The notes under the pieces are model-generated. The model saw only the letters and a program-made list of their open reading frames with translations. It was not told the origin of the DNA and did no database searches. This document shows, one piece after another, positions 57,501-64,000 of a stretch of 64,000 nucleotides of DNA; position 1 is the first letter of the stretch, and the number at the start of each line of letters is the position of its first letter. The position numbers and the translations under genes were made by a program. The stretch is from Halicephalobus mephisto (Eukaryota; Nematoda; Chromadorea; Rhabditida; Panagrolaimidae): contig SWDT01000049.1 of NCBI GenBank assembly GCA_009193035.1, positions 310,001 through 374,000 of the forward strand, written 5' to 3'.

Positions 57501-60500
57501 ATCTTTATAAAATTAGTTTTTTCATTACAGTAGGAAACTCACGAATCTTTTCTTCTTTTGACGTAGATCTCCAACAACTTTGGATTACTGAATAATGCTC
57601 GAGGTACTTCGAATTTTTGTGTCCCAGATATTTCGTAATTTTCAATCGCAGCTTCTAAAGCTCCATTTTGTTCCAAATATTTTGCATAATTATAATAAGT
57701 ATTTCTCAGATTGATTCTGTCATATTTTTCTGCGATTCTGAAGGCTTCATCCCATTTGTTTTCAGTTTGTAGAAGTTTATTCACCATATCGTATCTTCTG
57801 ATGGAGAGATATATAGTTTTAGCTTCTTCAATCATGCCCAATTCTATGGCTAATCTTGCTGCTTGCATGTCTACAGAATCCCCTCGTTCTATCGCAAGTC
57901 TGATGTTCCTAGCAGCTCTGGCATTTTGCATGTTTCCAAGACAGACTCTGGCGACGTCGATTCTCCGAGTTTTGACGCACATCCTGGCCATGTGATCCCA
58001 GACACTTTCACTAAAAATTTTCCATGGGGTTATAATCATAAAATCAGTGTTTTCTTTCATCAAATTTAATAATCATAATTTAAAATTAAAATCTGGATTT
58101 TTTAAGGACAAAAACTACACTAAAAAGAGAGGACCTGAAGGAATAGTCTGAATATCAGAGGCCATAGAATACTGTAGAAAATGAGTGAAATTCTCGGTTG
58201 TCTTTTGTTAATCGTAAGCAGAACTGCCGATTTCGAACCAATTTCAAACTAATTCAAAGTCGGAAATCAAGGATTCGGATCAAACTAATTCAAAGTTGAA
58301 AATTGAAAAGTTCGAATTCAAACTGCACTGTTTAAAGTCAAAAACCGAGGTTTTGTGAAAGAGATTTCCGAAATCTATACTTCTTCTACTGGAAGGGACC
58401 AGATGTAGATAGTACCGAGTCGTAGTCAAAATATATCAAAACATCTAGCTTTATTTTATAAAAATTGATAATAAAAAGTACAAAAGTTTCCCCGCCAGCG
58501 CCTTCCTTTCGTTGCGGGATCTTTCTTTCTCCGTTTTTCCTTTTTTACGTAGGCGCGAAACGTATTCATTTGGCTTTTTTTCCTATTCCTCTTTTTTTTC
58601 CTATTCTTCTTTTTTTCCTATTCTTCTTTTTTTTTCCTATTCTTCTTTTTTTTCCTATTCCTCTTTTTTTTCCTATTCTTCTTTTTTTTCTTTTTTTTCT
58701 TATTCTTCTTTTTTTTCTTATTCTTCTTTTTTTTCTTATTCTTTTTTACCTTCGATTCCGTCGACATATTTCAAAAAATCGACAATTCTGGTCGTGAAAT
58801 ATAATTATTGTTTGTATTTTATTATTAAATAAAGATTAGTGATGTTCTTTTTTCCTATCTTAGCATTTGTCAAAACACAATTTACAAAATTTTCCAAAAA
58901 TCTAATTTAAAAAAATTAAAATTTTAAATTTATTTTAAAATTTATACTTTTATTTAAATTATTTTTCAAATTAAAAAATATTGAATTTTTTTAAAATCAA
59001 ATTTATAAAAAAATTTGCGAATTTTATTTTTTATTTATTTTTATTTTTTATTTTTATTTATTTTTATTTATTTATTTTTATTTTTTTATTTATTATTTTT
59101 TATTATTTATTTTTATTATTTATTTTTTTTATTTTTATTTATTTTTTTTTATAAAATAAAACTTACTTTTTGATGTACTTTATCGACTTGAAGGCATTGT
59201 CCATTTGTCCCATACAGAGATAAAAACTGAAATCCAACATGGCATTGATCGCTTGAGTGTCGGAATCCTTCAATCCGACAAATTCCCTCAGGGTTCTTCG
59301 AAGAAGCAATCTAGAAATCGATTTCTCGATCGTCAAATCGTCTTCTTCGTCTGATTCCATCTAAAAATAATATTTTTAAAAATTAATAAATTAAAAACTC
59401 ACATTTTTCAAAAAATATAAATAAGGAACAGATAAATGAAGTAATTGTTCCGATTTTTCTGAATTTTGTTGTAAATCGTGCATTTGAACGCCGTGTTCCG
59501 TCGTTATGTACATCGAAATCAGGAGATTCTGACTTTGATCTCCAGTAACATGGATAGCTTCACAAATCAGAAGTCTAGCATCGGTTTTATCAAAAACATG
59601 ATTTCCTGGATAATGATCGGACATTCTGAATCTTGTTTGTTCTTTTTCAATTTTCCTAGCTGCAGCTGTTTTCGGTCTTTCTCCTGGTTTCAACTGTTCA
59701 GAATCCGCTTCATATTGTTGTTGATCTGTGATTCCTTTTTTGAAAGAAAAATAACCAACAGAATCTGTTTCTCCGTCCCAGATGGAAATTCTTTCAAAAA
59801 TTTCATCATTTTTCAAAATAGCTGTGAAACTTATTCTATTTCCTGCGGCATTTACTCGAATAATGTGGAATTTTTCAAAATTTGGAACTGTTTTAGAAAT
59901 TTGCGAAGATTGAAATTGTTGTTTGATGTCTTTTCCAGAAATATCGAAAATCGACAAATATCCGTTTACTGTAGCTATTGCCATGAATTTCCCGTTCACA
60001 TCCATCATTGCCGGAGGGCCTTCTATTTCTCTAAAATGGATAGTTTGTCTTATAGTGCCTTGAAAGGTCCTAATTTCCAGATTCGATTCTTCCAAAACTA
60101 TCACCAAAGCCCCAAATACCGTAACATCCCTGGCAGAACAGACGAAATCAGCCACGGTTGAGATGGACAAAGGCAGATTAGAGATATCTTTGATTTCATA
60201 AATATGAACATCTTGTTCATCCCAAGCAGAGAGGAATTTTCCGGACAGTCTGAAGCCCTTCATCGGAAACGGTATGTTGATGTCCTGGGTCTCGAACGGC
60301 TGGACCAGACGGACGAGACAAAGCACTTGGGGATTTTTCTGGATTGCAGCGTACTGTAATCAATCTATTATTAAACAAATAATAAAATCTTATATTTACA
60401 GTAGCATCAAAGTGGACTTGGATGCCTTCATCTCTGAAGATAGTCACGGAGGAAACAGAATTGACCACAAGAGCCGCTGTAGTGGGGGACCAATCGAGAG

Positions 60501-61622
60501 AAATTATCTGAAAAAAAATAAAATACAACATTCTAAAAATCAAAAATCAATTTTTATAGAAATTATTTTAATACAAATCTGAAAATTTAGAGTTTGAAAA
60601 TTTCAGATTTAAATGATTTCGAAAAATTTTATTAAATTTTAAAAAATTTTTGAATTTTAAAAACTTTCACAAATCCCAACGAGATTCTAAAAAATCTCAG
60701 AATCTTCCATTAAATTTTGCGAATTTCTGAGATTCTGAAAATTTTTAAAAATTTCATAAAATTCTGAAAATTTCTAAAAATTTTTAAAAATTTTTAAATT
60801 TTAATTTTTCATGAAATTTCTAAAAAATTTTTTTTAAATTTCAGAAATTTCCATGATATTCTGAAACTTTCTACTGTATTGTTAAAGGCTCTAAAAACCT
60901 CGATAAAATTTTCAAAAACTATAAAATTCTGGAAAATTTTTAAAATTTTTACTGAATTTTAGATTATATAGAATTTTAATTTTAATTTTTATAAAAAAAA
61001 TTACTTACATTACAATCCGTAGTGACTGCACTTTGAAGTCTCCATTGCTGATCTAGAGATTGTTCTTTCATGTCCCGTCTTCTCTTCCACCTTGCTATTT
61101 TGCCTTCTGAAGTCCCCGCAGATATCATATCTAAAATAATCCATTAATCCATTTTTTTTTTAAATTCTTACTTTTCTTTGCAGAAAAACTCAGACAAATT
61201 ACCAAGTCATTATCACTGTATCCTTTGTCATTCTGAAGTCGAAACAATGAATTGTCGTTCGTCTTCAAGTCCCATATTCTCATTTCTCTTTCGCCATAAC
61301 ATACAGCAATGGTTTGATTATCAATAAAAATCATTTTGTAATATTCTTTTTTTCCTGCCAATTTAATTCTAATTTTTTCATTTGCTCTTTTGTTATCTAC
61401 AGTAAGTTGATAAAACAACATGGAATCTGTAGTTGCAAGAATAAATTCAGTCTCCGGAACATTCAATAATTGAATAATTGTGTTGTCACATTGGAAGACT
61501 TTTGAACAATTGGCCTCTTCATCAAACGAGTACACAGCTCCTTTACTCGTTCCAATATAGAACAACTGGACGTATTCTGTATTGTCTTTCACGTAAACAT
61601 CAGGATCTGTGTCAGTTATCGA
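54510..61622 (-). CDS. che-11: Intraflagellar transport protein IFT140, 5-prime part missing
   Basis: An IFT-A subunit that drives retrograde transport in cilia. Nine exons in phase: 61622-61172, 61130-61009, 60507-60400, 60353-59403, 59360-59167, 58010-57543, 57249-56457, 55326-54796, 54749-54510; 1285 residues, matching human IFT140 from about residue 200 to the end. N-terminal part: WD40 strands (GTSKGAVYSFDEEANCSKV, AGTSEGKIARWK, ISLDWSPTTAALVVNSV). C-terminal part: TPR-like helices (MARMCVKTRRIDVARVCLGN, WWGHYLESIGD, AFHLARQYEIKGDFNKAVNY, AVMLYHKAGMIGKALDLAF, MRALLKSGDTAKI, VEIDEYKDYEKG). Acidic end DSEDEN then GYHSDDDGF. The first ~200 codons must lie beyond 64000 or in unrecognised exons. 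The intron before the first visible exon holds a satellite made of units like that exon's start. Confidence 0.97.
55480..56275 (+). repeat. Two repeat families in an IFT140 intron
   Basis: Two copies (near 55500 and 55795) of an ~90-bp unit, agaaactagaccagagagga then tctgaagagataacctg; a third copy lies in another intron near 58110-58200. These are followed by four or five ~90-bp units with aatatctaataatcctatct and gtcttaacagaatcc. Confidence 0.85.
57330..57480 (+). repeat. ttttaatattttt simple repeat in IFT140 intron
   Basis: Short tttttaaatatttt and tttttaatatttt units fill most of the intron before exon 57249. No other signal. Confidence 0.8.
58075..59160. repeat. IFT140 intron with pyrimidine minisatellite
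   Basis: The intron between exons 59167 and 58010. It holds a dispersed repeat copy (58110-58200), a MITE-like end (near 58210), a polypyrimidine array of ~16-bp units ttttttcctattcttc (58570-58745), and poly-T/A runs. The Phe/Ser-rich ORFs over the array are artefacts. Confidence 0.8.
60510..61005. other. AT-rich IFT140 intron
   Basis: Between exons 61009 and 60507. Contains aatttttaaaaatttc-type runs only; no nested gene or hairpin was seen. Confidence 0.7.
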
Positions 61623-61629
61623 CTGAAAA

Positions 61630-63290
61630 CAAATTATGAATGTCTTGCATTGTTTTGGACACAGTCATCAAGATCTACATCATTTACTTTGACAAATTTA
61701 ATTGTAAAATTATTTTCTTATTATTTTTGATACAAACATGCATCATTATCTATATCAATTACAAATCGAAAACAGTTATAAGAATATTGTTTGCTATATA
61801 CGATATAAGTACATCATGATTTGTATCCATTGTTAACTAAACATTTAATTACAAAAATGTTCTTTGTTATTGTTGATATACATTGCTATCTATATCAATT
61901 ATAGATTGAAAACAGTTATAAAAATATCATTTGTTATGCACGATATAAATACATCATGATTTGCATCTATTGTCAACTAAATATTTAATTACAAAAATGT
62001 TCTTTGTTATTGTTGATATACATTGCTATCTATATCAATTACAAATCGAAAACAGTTATAAAAATATCATTTGTTATGTACGATATAAATACATCATGAT
62101 TTGCATCTATTGTCAACTAAACATTTAATTACGAAAATGTTCTTTGTTATTGTTGATATACATTGCTATCTATATCAATTATAGATTGAAAACAGTTATA
62201 AAAATATCATTTGTTATGCACGATATAAGTACATTATGATTTGCATCTATTATATCAATTAAACATTTAATTACGAAAATGTTCTGTTATTGTTGATATA
62301 GACATGTATCACGATTTGCATCACCTATTAGCCAATATTTTACTTATAAAACTACTCCCTAATGTATTTGATACAGATACACATCACGGTCTGCATCAAA
62401 TACTAAGAAAAAACTTCATGACAAACATGTTCCTTATTGTCATTGACATAAACGTCAGAATCTGCAGTGGTTATCGAATGCAAAATTAATTATGAAAGTG
62501 TTCTTTGTAATTGACAGATGTGGCAGAATTTACATCAATTATCAACCAAAAAAGTCATTTTCAAGCTTTTGTTCCTTGTCTTTAAGATAAATACCACAAT
62601 CTATGTTAATTATGAATTAGAAAATTTATTTAGTAAAATGCTTCCTAATATGTTTAATATAGATATAACATAATTTATATATCTACATCGAGCATATTAG
62701 AGAACACTTTTCTAAATGAGATTTTAGCTAATGAGTAACATAACATGATTTATATTATTTATCAGCTAAAATATCATTTAGAAAAGTGTTCTCTAATATG
62801 CTCGATGTAGATGTATAACATGATTTATATTATTTACCAGCTAAAATCTTACTTGAAAAAGTGTTCTCTAATATGCTCGATGTAGATGTATAACATGATT
62901 TATATTGTTTACCAGCTAAAATGTTACTTGGAAAAGTGTTCTCTAATATGCTCAATGTAGATGTATAACATGATTTATATTGTTTACCAGCTAAAATGTT
63001 ACTTGGAAAAGTGTTCTCTAATATGCTCAATGTAGATGTATAGCATGATTTATATTGTTTATCACCTAAAATCTCATTTAGAAAAGTGTTCTCTAATATG
63101 CTCGATGTAGACATATATCCCAAGCTATATCAGTTGTCTCTTAGAAAGTTTATTTAAGAACTTGTCTCTTATTATGTCTTATAAGTATCGAAATTTATAT
63201 CAATCACTTAACCAAAGTTAATTAAAAACGTGTTTCTTATTATTTTTGACAAAAACATCAGAATCTGCAGCGGTTACCGACTAAAAATTA
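61630..63290 (-). repeat. 70-75 bp satellite resembling an IFT140 exon start
   Basis: More than twenty units of roughly 70-75 bp. The proximal units match the acceptor and first ~50 bases of the exon beginning at 61622. Copies near 62490-62440 and 63285-63235 still read like that exon on the minus strand (SITTADSDVYV, SVTAADSDVFV against SITDTDPDVYV), and the 63285 copy keeps an intact tttttag acceptor. Units at 62790-63110 are exact 75-bp repeats with an open frame (core KQYKSCYTSTLSILENTF). Confidence 0.85.
62683..62810 (+). repeat. 47-bp inverted repeat inside the satellite
   Basis: Arms 62683-62729 and 62764-62810 match at 46 of 47 positions (ends CTACATCGAGCATATTAG and CTAATATGCTCGATGTAG) with a 34-base loop. 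One satellite unit is present in inverted orientation beside direct copies. Confidence 0.9.
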
Positions 63291-63294
63291 ATTA

Positions 63295-64000
63295 TGAAAC
63301 TCTTCAACCCCGAATGATTGACATTTTTTCTAGTATCGCCCCGAAAAATCGTAAAAGATGAAGAGATCAGAAAAGGAAAACCAATTGCCCCAAGTGAAAC
63401 GATCAAAAGACAGGTTGACTCCAGTCTGATAAAACAGAATCCAATTTTTTATTTTTTTTCACGTGAAGTTTCCTGGCCATTAGAATTATTTTTTTAAATT
63501 TCGGATTTGAATCTCTAATCGGAAAAAACCACTCATATCTGTTTAGAGATTTAAAAGCGTCATAATCGACGGTGTTTTGAATTATTCAATCCTCATGGTG
63601 ATAGAGTAACAACACGGAATAATCAATACTCGAATGGAAGTAGAATTTAAAGGTGGGTTAGGTACAGTACTACTAATAAATTCCACAATCAAAAAATCAA
63701 GTATCGTTCGTGTCGAGATTATTACTTGAAATATGTTTTAAAAAGTTAAAAATTGTCGGTTTTTTATTTTCAAATGTGAGATTAGTCCTTAATCCTTCGG
63801 AGGATTATTGAAAAAGTTTGAAGTTTAAAAATTCATTAAATATTTTTCTTGTTAGGACCATTTTTAAATGTTTTCAAAAATTTTTAAAGTTACCGGTCCT
63901 ACCACGAATGATTTACAGTTTAATTTTTTGATTTCAAATTTAGTTAATGACTCTATAAAAAATTCTTGACTAAGTTCTCAATCAAAAAATAAACTTTGTT
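63295..64000. other. Right edge, probably IFT140 upstream intron
   Basis: Mixed sequence with one GC-richer block at 63330-63440, open on the minus strand (with NLSFDRFTWGNWFSFSD) but not resembling IFT140. No confident exon; the missing IFT140 N-terminus was not found here. Confidence 0.4.

Noticed and set aside
58465..58832. Phe/Ser/Leu-rich membrane-like ORFs
   Set aside because: They lie on a polypyrimidine minisatellite in an IFT140 intron, opposite to the gene.
62830..63123. 97-codon repeat protein
   Set aside because: The 75-bp satellite unit is a multiple of three, so the frame stays open; kept only as part of the satellite description.

Overview
The window is nematode genomic DNA, most likely from Caenorhabditis or a close relative. 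Evidence: compact multi-exon genes with nematode-type splice sites (gtaag donors, ttttcag/tttag acceptors), nematode Srg-superfamily chemoreceptors, and a forkhead gene next to a CNOT2 gene, an order I recall for fkh-6 and ntl-2 in C. elegans. Introns and spacers are very AT-rich, full of poly-A/T runs and tandem arrays. Exons stand out mainly as GC-richer islands.

Layout. 1-6658 (minus): a nonribosomal peptide synthetase in one uninterrupted frame, running off the left edge. 6777-10435 (minus): a ZYG-1/PLK4-like centriole kinase. 10960-15468 (minus): a GPCPD1-type glycerophosphodiesterase with an N-terminal CBM20 domain. 16000-25250: array-rich spacer with palindromic repeats, one weak plus-strand gene, an orphan TATA promoter with a start codon, and an unrecognised minus-strand gene at 23211-23725. 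25295-27533 (plus): a forkhead factor, probably fkh-6. 27494-29487 (minus): a small type II membrane coiled-coil protein whose last exon overlaps the fkh-6 stop codon antisense. 30290-32702 (plus): ntl-2 (CNOT2). 33025-35290 (minus): a three-zinc-finger protein resembling AEBP2/Jing. 35300-46350: about 11 kb of AT-rich DNA with several open islands, a SINE-like fragment and a 34-bp-stem hairpin. 46352-48483 and 52791-53996 (minus): two paralogous seven-transmembrane chemoreceptors flanking 4 kb of unlike composition with a MITE-like element. 54510-61622 (minus): the IFT-A subunit IFT140 (che-11), lacking its first ~200 codons. 61630-63290: a 70-75 bp satellite whose units resemble the start of the first visible IFT140 exon.

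The genes do not form one pathway. Several act in neurons, cilia or centrioles (IFT140, ZYG-1, chemoreceptors); others are housekeeping or developmental regulators (CNOT2, forkhead, AEBP2-like); the NRPS is a specialised-metabolite enzyme. The most unusual features are the intron-free NRPS with tandem repeats between and inside its domains, the exon-like satellite in IFT140, the long hairpins, and a TACNGTA word that is very frequent even in coding DNA. All gene models were read by eye; exon joins were checked for reading-frame phase but not against transcripts.
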